From the NCBI RefSeq assembly GCF_022700675.1, contig NZ_CP062182.1, positions 2,984,991 to 3,048,990 on the forward strand: DNA of 64,000 nucleotides. Reading direction: 5' to 3'. The DNA comes from Acinetobacter sp. ASP199 (GTDB taxonomy: Bacteria > Pseudomonadota > Gammaproteobacteria > Pseudomonadales > Moraxellaceae). This document shows, one piece after another, positions 56,694-64,000 of the stretch (within the stretch, counting starts at the first letter, position 1; every line of letters starts with the position of its first letter). The notes beneath the pieces were generated by a model. That model worked only from the letters and a program-made list of their open reading frames with translations, made no database searches and was not told the DNA's origin. The position numbers were made by a program, and so were the translations under genes.

Positions 56694-56951
56694 ATGTGGT
56701 CACTTATAGTTGCAATTGTTATTGGTTTTATCGCAGGTTTAATTGCGCGTGCGATCCATCCTGGAGATGACAAGGCAGGCTTCATTATGACAACCCTACT
56801 GGGGATTGCCGGTTCATTACTTGCCACCTATGGCGGTCGTATGTTGGGTCTTTATGAGGAAGGTTCGGCGGCAGGCTTTATCGCTTCGGTGATTGGTGCC
56901 ATCATCATTCTGTTTATCTACAACATGATTACCAAACGCAAAACTGTCTGA
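56694..56951 (+). CDS. GlsB/YeaQ/YmgE family stress membrane protein
   Basis: 85-aa protein with three transmembrane segments (transglycosylase-associated protein family). Typical motifs: GFIAGLIARAIHPGDD and LGIAGSLLATYGGRMLG. AAGGAG lies seven bases before the ATG at 56694; another ATG two codons earlier is too close. Linked to stress responses; mechanism unknown. Confidence 0.92.
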   Translation: MWSLIVAIVIGFIAGLIARAIHPGDDKAGFIMTTLLGIAGSLLATYGGRMLGLYEEGSAAGFIASVIGAIIILFIYNMITKRKTV

Positions 56952-56983
56952 ATATTTAATTGAATAATGTCTGTTTTACATTG

Positions 56984-57011
56984 AAAAAAGCACCTGATCG
57001 GGTGCTTTTTT
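56984..57011. terminator. Bidirectional terminator before dsbC
   Basis: AAAAAAGCACC/GGTGCTTTTTT hairpin between two convergent genes. Confidence 0.9.
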
Positions 57012-57083
57012 ATTGCTGGTTTTTAAAGATTCAATTCAAACCTTCTGCTCTCAATACACTTTAGGTTAACGAGAAAGTTAAGA

Positions 57084-57785
57084 TTACAGACCAAGTTCTG
57101 TAAGAATTTTTTCAATCTGTTCAGCTGGATAGGCACCCATGACTTTAAAACCATTCGAGAAAATAATTGCTGGTGTCCCCTGAATATCCAGGGATTTAGC
57201 CAAGGCCAAGTTACGCTCTACCGGATTGGTACAGCGTTTAGTGGATTTAGGCTGAATAGCTTTGCTAATCAGATCTTCCCAGGCTTGAGCCGGATTTTTT
57301 TCACAATAAATCTGTCGTGAAGGGGCTATAGATTGAGCTTTTAATGGCAGAACAAAAGTATAAATCGTCACGTCATTGAGCTTTTTAAGTTCTACTTCAA
57401 GCTGTTTGCAATATGGGCAATTTGGGTCAGAAAAGATAGCCAGCTGACGTTTACCGGTTCCTCGTACTGTTTTTAATGCATCCTGTAAAGGCAGCTTTTT
57501 CCAGTCGATACTGTTCTGTTTCAACACCAGATCACGGGTAAGATTCTGCTTATCGGCAAGGCGAATCATAGAACCACCTATGAGATGCTTGGCATCCTCA
57601 TTCAGGTAAACTACCTGTCCATCCATAGAAGCACTATAGATCCCTTTCATTTCCGTAGCTTGAAGATTTTCAATTTTCAGGTCCGGGCTGTTTTTGGCCA
57701 GATTGGCTTTGACTGTATTGATATCGGCAAAGCTCAGGCTCGAAGCCAAGGCGGTGATAGCCAGCAATAGGGTAGGTTTCAGCAT
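57084..57785 (-). CDS. dsbC: Thiol:disulfide interchange protein DsbC
   Basis: Periplasmic disulfide isomerase. Signal peptide MLKPTLLLAITALASSLSFA, then the dimerisation domain (about residues 21-80) and thioredoxin domain with CPYC (about 124, in DPNCPYCKQLE) and the cis-Pro loop GTPAIIF. 233 aa, close to E. coli DsbC (236). A longer frame starts at 57836; the ATG at 57785 with GGGAG upstream gives the right signal peptide. Confidence 0.95.
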   Translation of the reverse strand: MLKPTLLLAITALASSLSFADINTVKANLAKNSPDLKIENLQATEMKGIYSASMDGQVVYLNEDAKHLIGGSMIRLADKQNLTRDLVLKQNSIDWKKLPLQDALKTVRGTGKRQLAIFSDPNCPYCKQLEVELKKLNDVTIYTFVLPLKAQSIAPSRQIYCEKNPAQAWEDLISKAIQPKSTKRCTNPVERNLALAKSLDIQGTPAIIFSNGFKVMGAYPAEQIEKILTELGL

Positions 57786-57910
57786 GAATCTCCCGCTCAT
57801 GTCAGAGTAAAGTAGTGCTGATTCTATGCGTTTCATGCAGAAAAATCAGATGATTTATGTAGTGTCATAGTTCGATCTTTTTTTACTGTTTCACGTGGAA
57901 CATAAACTGC

Positions 57911-58849
57911 TTAGGAAACAGAGGGAACTGGATTAATTTCTACAGAAATATGCACGATTTCTTCGTGAATAGAAATAGCATCGCGTACCTGATCAGGACT
58001 TAAATCCAGCGTGGTATCCAGCGCCACAAAACAGGCAAACTTGCCTTTACCCACGCGGGAAACATGCAGGTCAGTCATTTTTACTGCAGGACCAAACTCC
58101 GCGATTACTTCACGGATTTCATCTACCACTGGTGCATCCATATCGGCATCTATCAGGGTCTTTGCGGTCTGTTTCAATAAACCAATAGACCAGCGTGCTA
58201 CCAGGATTGATCCAACAATCCCGAGCACAGCATCCAGAATATCCCAGCCAAAATACTTAGCGGCGAGCAGGGCAATGATGGCAAAGACTGAAGTCAGGGC
58301 ATCAGCGACTACATGCATAAATGCTGCCTGATGGTTCAGGTCATGTTCATGAGAATGGCTATGCTCATGATCGTGGTGATGTCCATGAGAATGTTGGTGT
58401 CCACCATCATGCAGTAACCAAGCGCAGACCAGATTGATCAGTAGTCCCAGGATGGCAATCGGAATGGCTTCATTATAATGAATCTCCACTGGAGCAAACA
58501 GGCGTTCAATCGAATGAAAAGCCATGAAGCCCGCGATCACCAATAGCATGATGGCACTGCTATAACCCGCCAGAATTTCAATACGCCAAGTCCCCATATT
58601 AAAGCGTGGATCATCGGCATAATGACGTGCAGCTTTGTAAGCAGCAAAGGCAAGACCTAAGGCCAGAACATGAGAACTCATATGCCAGCCATCTGCCAGC
58701 AAGGCCATGGATTGAAAGACCCACCCACCAATAATCTCAAATACCATCATCACGGCAGTCAGAATGGTGGCAAACAGTATTTTTTTCTGTGCCAGCGGAT
58801 TGCCTTGATCAAACTGATGCTTGTGCTGTGAAGCGCTATTATTTTGCAT
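57911..58849 (-). CDS. dmeF: CDF-family Co2+/Ni2+ efflux transporter, DmeF-like
   Basis: 312-aa cation diffusion facilitator, six transmembrane segments. LLADGWHMSSHVLALGLAFAAYK near the start and the His-rich loop (HQHSHGHHHDHEHSHSHEHD, positions about 180-200) mark the DmeF subgroup exporting cobalt and nickel; a C-terminal cytoplasmic domain follows. Start at 58849 excludes an upstream extension in frame. Divergent from dmeR with a metal operator in between. Confidence 0.92.
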   Translation of the reverse strand: MQNNSASQHKHQFDQGNPLAQKKILFATILTAVMMVFEIIGGWVFQSMALLADGWHMSSHVLALGLAFAAYKAARHYADDPRFNMGTWRIEILAGYSSAIMLLVIAGFMAFHSIERLFAPVEIHYNEAIPIAILGLLINLVCAWLLHDGGHQHSHGHHHDHEHSHSHEHDLNHQAAFMHVVADALTSVFAIIALLAAKYFGWDILDAVLGIVGSILVARWSIGLLKQTAKTLIDADMDAPVVDEIREVIAEFGPAVKMTDLHVSRVGKGKFACFVALDTTLDLSPDQVRDAISIHEEIVHISVEINPVPSVS

Positions 58850-58867
58850 TCGAGTGGTCTTATTTAT

Positions 58868-58884
58868 ATACTCCCCCTTAGTAT
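58868..58884. promoter_or_regulatory. Operator for the DmeR/RcnR-type repressor
   Basis: ATACT-CCCCCTT-AGTAT: inverted 5-bp arms around a C-run, as in the G/C-tract operators of RcnR, DmeR and FrmR-type regulators. It lies between the divergent dmeF and dmeR and can control both. Confidence 0.7.
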
Positions 58885-58905
58885 ATTTATTTTTGGAGAC
58901 TTGTG

Positions 58906-59172
58906 GTGAGTCATTTGCATGAAGATAAAAAAATATTAAATCGTGTACGACGCTTGAAAGGTCAGATTCATGCCGTGGAAGCCTCACTGACACAGCCTGA
59001 ACCCAGCTGTATTGACGTGCTGCAACAGGTCGCTGCCATCAAGGGTGCTGTAAATGGCCTGATGAATGAACTGATTGAGGAGCATCTTATAGAACATGTC
59101 ATCAAGGATCCAGAAGCCGTCAATGAACAGGATCTTCAGGATTTTTTAAAACTGCTCAAGCGTTATGGCTGA
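58906..59172 (+). CDS. dmeR: Metal-sensing repressor of the CsoR/RcnR family, DmeR-like
   Basis: 88-aa all-helical repressor. N-terminal MSHLHEDKKILNRVRRLKGQI holds the His residues used for Ni/Co binding, and RVRRLKGQ the DNA-contact region; Cys in SCIDVLQQ is the shared metal ligand. Start at GTG 58906, seven bases after GGAG. Divergent from dmeF, which it should repress until Co or Ni binds. Related FrmR responds to formaldehyde, but the neighbour argues for metal. Confidence 0.9.
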   Translation: MSHLHEDKKILNRVRRLKGQIHAVEASLTQPEPSCIDVLQQVAAIKGAVNGLMNELIEEHLIEHVIKDPEAVNEQDLQDFLKLLKRYG

Positions 59173-59189
59173 ATATTTTCGTTTTGTGT

Positions 59190-59217
59190 AAAAAAGCCCT
59201 CAATCGAGGGCTTTTTT
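59190..59217. terminator. Bidirectional terminator between dmeR and mnmE
   Basis: AAAAAAGCCCTC-aatc-GAGGGCTTTTTT hairpin. Confidence 0.94.
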
Positions 59218-59231
59218 ATATAACTTGAAAA

Positions 59232-60590
59232 TTACTTTCCAATACAGAACGATCCAAAAATCTTACCTAGCAGGTCATCCGCACTAAAGTCACCGGTGAT
59301 TTCACCTAAAGCATTCTGTGCCAAACGTAATGACTCAGCGACTAACTCACCTGCGTTATATACCACCAGTTGTTCACGTGCTTCAGCAAGATAGTGCTGT
59401 GTACGCTTCATTGCGTCTAAATGACGGGTACGCGCAATAAAGGTATCTTCTTCTGGTTGGAAGCCTGCATGCGCTGTAATCGCGTCTATGAGCGATTGCA
59501 CCCCAGTTTCCTGCTTGGCTGAGACGGTGATATGACGAAAACCTTGCAAATCTCCGATAACAGCTTCAGCACCGGTCAAATCTGCTTTGTTCCCAATCAG
59601 CATCAGACGTTTCGGCTCGATATGCTCAGCAAAATATTCTTGCGCCAGTTGTAAGGGGTCATCCCCTTGACTCAGGTCATATACCAGCAACAGCAGATCT
59701 GCCTGTTCAATTTCCTTGATCGCACGGCGAATCCCTTCTTTTTCCACGATATCGCCCGTTTCACGCAGACCTGCGGTATCGGTCAGGGTAATTGGCAGAC
59801 CATTTAAAGTGATTTTTTCATGCAGAACATCACGGGTGGTACCCGCAATATCGGTCACAATCGCGCGTTCAATCCCAGCCAAGGCATTTAGTAAGGATGA
59901 TTTACCCGCATTCGGTTTACCAGCAATCACCACCTGTAAACCTTCACGCAGTAACTGTCCCTGACGGGCTGATTGCTGTACTTGAGTTACTGCAACAGCA
60001 ACACCATCCAGCAGATTTAAAATCTTGCCATCCGCCAAAAAATCAATTTCTTCCTCAGGGAAATCAATTGCCGCCTCCACATGCAGACGCAGATGAATCA
60101 GCTGTTCTAATACTGTATTCACCTTGGTCGAGAATGCACCTTGCAGGGAACGTACCGCAGAACGTGCAGCCGCTTGCGATGTCGCATCAATCAAATCAGC
60201 AATCGCCTCAGCCTGGACCAGATCCAGCTTGCCATTTTCAAAGGCACGCATCGAGAATTCACCCGCTTTGGCTGCTGTTGCCCCAAGTTCCAGCAAGCGT
60301 GCGAGCAGGGCATTCTGGATGACCGGACCGCCATGGCCTTGCAATTCCACCACATCTTCACCAGTGAAAGAATTTGGATTCGGGAAGCAGATCGCCAACC
60401 CCTCATCCATCACTTCACCCGCCGCATCATAGAACTGACGGAAACCGGCAAAACGGGCTTTGGGCAATTCTTTCTGGGTCAGAGCCTGGGCAATCTCATA
60501 AGATTTTGGACCAGACAGACGAATCACCCCAACGCCGCCACGCCCTGGTGGTGTCGCAATCGCAGCAATCGTAGTGGTTGGGTTGAGCAT
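59232..60590 (-). CDS. mnmE: tRNA uridine-5-carboxymethylaminomethyl synthesis GTPase MnmE
   Basis: With MnmG, modifies wobble U34 of several tRNAs. 452 aa (E. coli 454). N-terminal folate-binding domain opening TTTIAAIATPPGRGGVGVIRLSG; the G domain has P-loop GKPNAGKSSL (about residue 226), DIAGTTRD and NKAD; the protein ends in the catalytic FCIGK motif. The ATG at 60590 with AGGTGA in front is the right start; an upstream extension to 60650 runs into the yidC terminator. Confidence 0.97.
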   Translation of the reverse strand: MLNPTTTIAAIATPPGRGGVGVIRLSGPKSYEIAQALTQKELPKARFAGFRQFYDAAGEVMDEGLAICFPNPNSFTGEDVVELQGHGGPVIQNALLARLLELGATAAKAGEFSMRAFENGKLDLVQAEAIADLIDATSQAAARSAVRSLQGAFSTKVNTVLEQLIHLRLHVEAAIDFPEEEIDFLADGKILNLLDGVAVAVTQVQQSARQGQLLREGLQVVIAGKPNAGKSSLLNALAGIERAIVTDIAGTTRDVLHEKITLNGLPITLTDTAGLRETGDIVEKEGIRRAIKEIEQADLLLLVYDLSQGDDPLQLAQEYFAEHIEPKRLMLIGNKADLTGAEAVIGDLQGFRHITVSAKQETGVQSLIDAITAHAGFQPEEDTFIARTRHLDAMKRTQHYLAEAREQLVVYNAGELVAESLRLAQNALGEITGDFSADDLLGKIFGSFCIGK

Positions 60591-60622
60591 AAAATTCACC
60601 TGCAGAAGAACAAAAAGTACAG

Positions 60623-60663
60623 CCAAAAAAAATCCGCCTAAGATTACCATCTTAAGCGGATTT
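60623..60663 (-). terminator. Terminator of the rpmH-rnpA-yidD-yidC operon
   Basis: AAATCCGCTTAAGAT/ATCTTAGGCGGATTT stem (one wobble) with a T-run of eight on the minus strand, between yidC and mnmE. Confidence 0.88.
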
Positions 60664-60683
60664 ATTCAGCCCGTCAGCAACAC

Positions 60684-62447
60684 TTAGTTTGCTGGCGTTT
60701 CACCTTCACGTTGTGCACGGTCTTTGGCAACAGCTTTATTGATCAAACCTTGCTGCAAGATCGTAATCAGGTTGTTCACAATCCAGTAAAGCACAAGACC
60801 AGCAGGGAAGAACAGTAAGAATACTGTAAAGATCACCGGCATAATCTTGAACACTTTGGCCTGCATCGGGTCAGTTGGTTGTGGGTTCAATGACTGCTGG
60901 ATATACATGGTCGCACCCATCAACAATGGCAGGATGAACCACGGATCCATTGAAGATAAATCCTGAATCCACAGCATCCATGGTGCATGACGCAGTTCCA
61001 CAGATTCCATGAGTACCCAGTACAATGCCAGGAAGATTGGCATTTGTAGCAACAGCGGTAAACAGCCTGCTAGCGGATTGACCTGCTCACGTTTGTACAG
61101 TGCCATCATCTCTTGAGAGAAGCGCATACGGTCTTCACCGAACTCTTCTTTCATACGCTGCATTTCTGGCGCAATCACACGCATTTTCGCCATCGAGCGG
61201 TAGCTCTTCGACGACAATGGCCACAAGATCAGTTTCACCAAAATGGTCAATAGAATAATTGCCCAGCCCCAGTTACCCACTAAGCCGTGAAAGAATTCCA
61301 GACCAACGAATAGCAGTTTAGCGATTGGCCATAACCAGCCATAATCCACAGTCTGGTTCAAACCTGTTGCCAGATCTTTCAGCTCTGACTGGATTTTTGG
61401 GCCAGAATAGAAGGTCGCATCAATTTCAGCCACAGTTCCAGCAGGTACATTGAAGGTTGGAGAAGTAAAGCCAATGATATTCATGTTATCAGTTGACTTA
61501 CGTGATTCCAGCTTCGCCGTATAGGCCTCACCATTGCCCTGTGTCAATTTCAGGTTACCTGGTACCCAAGCACTCACAAAGTAGTGCTGAACCATCGCAA
61601 CCCAGCCACCTTTGGCTTCAGTGCTAAGCTTTTCTTCAACAAAGTTGTCAAATTTCAACTTGTTGTAATGCTCATCCGGGGTACCCCAAGCGCCACCCAA
61701 GAAAGTACCTAAAGTAAAGATACCTTGATCAGATTTGCCTGGATCTTCAGAATTGTCACGCTTGATCTGGCCAAACATTTGACCTTGCCAAGCCTGTCCA
61801 CTGCGGTTGATCACCTTGTGGTTCACGACAACTGGATATTCACCTTCAGTAAAATTGAAAGTTTTGATGATTTCTACACCATCTGCAGTCTTGAATACCA
61901 TTGGCACAGACAGAACTTTTACATTCTCGCCATCTTTGTTTTTGACTGCCTTGGCATCTGCCAGGCTATAAGCAGTTTTTTCCAGCTCATAGCTTGGACG
62001 ACCATTACGGCTGCTGTCCGGTCCATTTAGACCAATTAAACCTGACTGCGCGACATAGGTACGTTTCGCATCGCTTTCCAGCATGACGAAAGGTTCATCG
62101 CTGTCTTTGTTTTTGTCATGATTGAGTAATTCAACACGAACAATATCACCACCTTTAGGATTAATCCAAAGATGATAAAGGTCAGTTTGTACTGAAATAA
62201 GCTGCTGACTTACAGGTGCTGTAGCATCCGTGGCTTGCTGCGCTGGAACATTTGCTTGTGGCACGTCAGAAGCGGCTGTCGCCGTCTGAGCATTTGGCAA
62301 ATCTGCTGACACTTCTTGCGATACAACTGCAGTTTCCTGCTGAGGTTGAGTTTCCGCATTTCCATAATCTTTTTGCCACGCCAAAATGAGCAAATATGCG
62401 ACAACAAACATAGCCCCGAGAATTGCAATCCTGGCCCATTGTTGCAT
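60684..62447 (-). CDS. yidC: Membrane protein insertase YidC
   Basis: Inserts proteins into the inner membrane, alone or with SecYEG. 587 aa, six helices in the gammaproteobacterial layout: N-terminal anchor (ARIAILGAMFVVAYLLILAW), large periplasmic beta-sandwich domain (about 60-350), then the conserved core with GWAIILLTILVKLILWPLS and the positively charged loop MQRMKEEFGEDRMRFSQEMM. Start codon 5 bp after yidD. Confidence 0.98.
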   Translation of the reverse strand: MQQWARIAILGAMFVVAYLLILAWQKDYGNAETQPQQETAVVSQEVSADLPNAQTATAASDVPQANVPAQQATDATAPVSQQLISVQTDLYHLWINPKGGDIVRVELLNHDKNKDSDEPFVMLESDAKRTYVAQSGLIGLNGPDSSRNGRPSYELEKTAYSLADAKAVKNKDGENVKVLSVPMVFKTADGVEIIKTFNFTEGEYPVVVNHKVINRSGQAWQGQMFGQIKRDNSEDPGKSDQGIFTLGTFLGGAWGTPDEHYNKLKFDNFVEEKLSTEAKGGWVAMVQHYFVSAWVPGNLKLTQGNGEAYTAKLESRKSTDNMNIIGFTSPTFNVPAGTVAEIDATFYSGPKIQSELKDLATGLNQTVDYGWLWPIAKLLFVGLEFFHGLVGNWGWAIILLTILVKLILWPLSSKSYRSMAKMRVIAPEMQRMKEEFGEDRMRFSQEMMALYKREQVNPLAGCLPLLLQMPIFLALYWVLMESVELRHAPWMLWIQDLSSMDPWFILPLLMGATMYIQQSLNPQPTDPMQAKVFKIMPVIFTVFLLFFPAGLVLYWIVNNLITILQQGLINKAVAKDRAQREGETPAN

Positions 62448-62452
62448 ATGTA

Positions 62453-62773
62453 TTACCCCAAGTGGTTAGAGTGATTTTGGTTCAATAAACGATCACGAAA
62501 GGGTACAGCAACGTGAAGCGTTTGAGAATCTATTTGCTGAAATGAAATAAAACGAATCGCTTTCGGGGGAACAGGATCATATCCTGAGCCACCCCACGGA
62601 TGACAACGGCAAATACGTTTAGTAGCCAGCCACACACCACGCACAGCTCCATGTGTATGGACTGCTTCCAAGGAATATTGAGAACATGTTGGAATATAGC
62701 GACAGCGTGGTCCCAATAAAGGACTAATCGCAATCTGATAGAAACGTATTAACCAATGCAGTAAACGTACCAT
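62453..62773 (-). CDS. yidD: Membrane protein insertion efficiency factor YidD
   Basis: 106-aa membrane-associated protein. Diagnostic cysteine-rich core: [29 protein letters not shown], then [18 protein letters not shown]-terminal 20 residues longer than the E. coli 85-aa protein. Between rnpA (9 bp) and yidC (5 bp), the conserved order. Confidence 0.96.
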   Translation of the reverse strand: MVRLLHWLIRFYQIAISPLLGPRCRYIPTCSQYSLEAVHTHGAVRGVWLATKRICRCHPWGGSGYDPVPPKAIRFISFQQIDSQTLHVAVPFRDRLLNQNHSNHLG

Positions 62774-62782
62774 TGGCCATCT

Positions 62783-63175
62783 CTACTTTTGTGGGGAGGG
62801 AGCTATTTTTGTATGCTTTTTGGCAAGACGGTTGAGTTTCTGCCAGGCAAATTGTAGTTGCTGGTGCAATTCGGCATTCGGCACTGCTTCGATACCCACT
62901 TTAGGCATCACGACAATATCCAGATCGCTGAGTTGCTGTTGATACAGGCGAAAACTTTCGCGAGCAAGACGTTTTACTCGATTTCGTTCGTGCGCACGGC
63001 GCACTTTTTTCTTGGCAACAACTAAACCCAAACGGCTATTTGGCAGTTCGGAATGTTTTGCAAGAAATAAGAAATGGGGTTGATGCACTTTAAAAAGCGC
63101 ACCATCAAAGACACCTTTATAATCGGCAGCACAGCGTAATCGTAACTCTGTGCCAAAACCATAAAGTGTTGTCAT
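62783..63175 (-). CDS. rnpA: Ribonuclease P protein component
   Basis: Basic protein cofactor of the RNase P ribozyme, which trims tRNA 5' ends. 130 aa. The RNR signature reads [28 protein letters not shown]. The ATG at 63175 follows GGGTGA; three extra codons from a TTG are not needed. Confidence 0.96.
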   Translation of the reverse strand: MTTLYGFGTELRLRCAADYKGVFDGALFKVHQPHFLFLAKHSELPNSRLGLVVAKKKVRRAHERNRVKRLARESFRLYQQQLSDLDIVVMPKVGIEAVPNAELHQQLQFAWQKLNRLAKKHTKIAPSPQK

Positions 63176-63204
63176 ATCACCCAAAGTCGGCGAAGCCTAA
63201 CTGA

Positions 63205-63339
63205 TTAAACAGTTAAGCTGTGACGACCTTTTGCACGACGGCGAGCTAGAACTTGACGACCAGCTTTAGTAGCCATACGAGCACGGAAACCATGAACGCG
63301 TTTACGCTTTAATTCAGATGGTTGGAATGTACGTTTCAT
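63205..63339 (-). CDS. rpmH: 50S ribosomal protein L34
   Basis: 44-aa, very basic: [22 protein letters not shown]..., the universal L34 start, ending [12 protein letters not shown]. First gene of the rpmH-rnpA-yidD-yidC cluster, divergent from dnaA across the origin. Confidence 0.99.
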
Positions 63340-63539
63340 GTCGAAACTCCAAAAATGATCTTTCTATGAAGGTCCGCGATTTTAGTGCTCATTGCTTGAG
63401 CTGTCAATGCAAAAGCATATTTCTTTTCAAATTAGTCTGGGTATTGGCTTGCCTGATACTTTTCAAATGGTGTAGTCAAAGAGTAAATAAAATAGTTAAC
63501 CACAATATAAATAATTGTTTTAAAATTATATTTTAGTTA

Positions 63540-63930
63540 TTAACATCTATATCAACAGATTTATCCACAATACTATGCACAATTCAAATTTAGATTCTTG
63601 CTTTGAATTTAAATTTAAACCTGGTTCTGGTTATCCACAGAAAGTTTGGTTCTTATAAATAAATTCAAATTTATAAATTTAAATTTATTACTATTAGGGA
63701 GCTGTTTTTCTGTGGAAAATGTATTTTTTATTTTTATAAACATAGGTTTATGTTGTGGATAAAACTGTTTCTATAATTTTTATACTTTGTGGATAACTTT
63801 ATGGTATATTTTATCCACAGCTTGCGGATAAACTTATCCACACTAGGTTTTAAATTTAAATTTATGCATGAAAAGCGCTTTTTTGAACGATTAGTGCTGA
63901 ATATTTCATGACAGATGTGGATAACTTGGT
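63540..63930. other. Chromosomal replication origin (oriC)
   Basis: Seven perfect DnaA boxes (TTATCCACA or complement) at 63561, 63631, 63754, 63788, 63811, 63834 and 63916, plus a one-mismatch box at 63823, with AT-rich AAATTTAAATTT segments between them (63,585-63,690 and 63,850-63,865) suited to duplex opening. It lies in the rpmH-dnaA interval, where gammaproteobacterial origins of this type lie. dnaA itself should begin just past the window end. Confidence 0.9.
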
Positions 63931-64000
63931 TAGAATGGCGACCCGCTTTCAGGCGCGGCAATGGCTTTTGAATGAACAATGGAATGAATAGGGGATTCAC

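Noticed and set aside
63734..64000. Minus-strand frame at the window end
   Set aside because: It covers the DnaA boxes of oriC and has low-complexity AT-rich composition; no family likeness.

Overview
The window is chromosomal DNA from a member of the genus Acinetobacter (Gammaproteobacteria, Moraxellaceae). This rests on the moderate-to-low GC content, the end-of-window order rpmH-rnpA-yidD-yidC-mnmE next to a DnaA-box-rich origin, the BlsA-type BLUF protein, the AAHS-type aromatic acid transporters and the IS903-group insertion sequence. The species cannot be fixed from the sequence alone. Nearly all of it is core genome; accessory or decaying DNA is limited to one IS, a small broken region near 27.9-28.7 kb and a decayed transporter copy near 32.3 kb.

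Layout: 1-0.9 kb, 5' part of dnaJ. 1.0-6.6 kb, a small membrane protein and an RND efflux pump operon (permease plus lipoprotein adaptor) divergent from a TetR regulator, with a complete IS (1039 bp, 9-bp target duplication) inserted exactly over the tetR stop codon. 7.7-12.0 kb, ppc and a uracil/xanthine permease. 12.3-18.4 kb, a chorismate-mutase-like gene overlapping an unusual double thioredoxin-fold gene, then two different ilvD paralogues. 18.8-21.1 kb, fmt-rsmB. 21.1-25.5 kb, ZIP transporter, an NSS amino-acid transporter with its 36-residue partner subunit, and an aldehyde dehydrogenase. 25.8-27.5 kb, an outer membrane protein, a strong candidate for an Rsm/Csr-type regulatory RNA, and a DJ-1/PfpI protein. 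27.5-34 kb, ankyrin protein, nuclease remnant, REP-like repeat, two tandem AAHS transporters with a third decayed copy, and a Na/Pi cotransporter family protein. 34.2-39.6 kb, a complete minus-strand rRNA operon (16S-tRNAIle-tRNAAla-23S-5S). 40.3-45 kb, tyrS/anmK, a lytic transglycosylase and a further small-RNA candidate. 45.0-45.5 kb, a dense cluster of AT-rich repeats with DnaA boxes. 45.7-53 kb, purEK, mpl, alcohol dehydrogenase, BLUF protein, two small GNATs. 52.95-56.5 kb, a yybP-ykoY-type riboswitch controlling an Alx/TerC protein, then guaD and hpt. 56.7-59.2 kb, stress membrane protein, dsbC and the dmeR/dmeF metal efflux pair. 59.2-64 kb, mnmE, yidC, yidD, rnpA, rpmH and the replication origin, with dnaA expected just beyond the window.

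The most interesting element is a short intergenic locus at 26,550-26,751. It contains a perfect 18-bp palindrome of the form TGTAAG-N6-CTTACA (the GacA upstream activating site known from pseudomonads), a plausible promoter, and a roughly 128-nt RNA with five GGA motifs, at least three shown in hairpin loops including the terminator loop. This is the architecture of RsmY/RsmZ/CsrB RNAs that sequester CsrA/RsmA, and it predicts a GacS/GacA-Csr cascade in this organism. Other points of note are the 45-kb AT-repeat/DnaA-box cluster about 18.5 kb from oriC, two further orphan terminator-linked small RNA candidates, and the double thioredoxin-fold gene coupled to a chorismate mutase.

All functional statements come from reading motifs and recalled family features; no database search was run.
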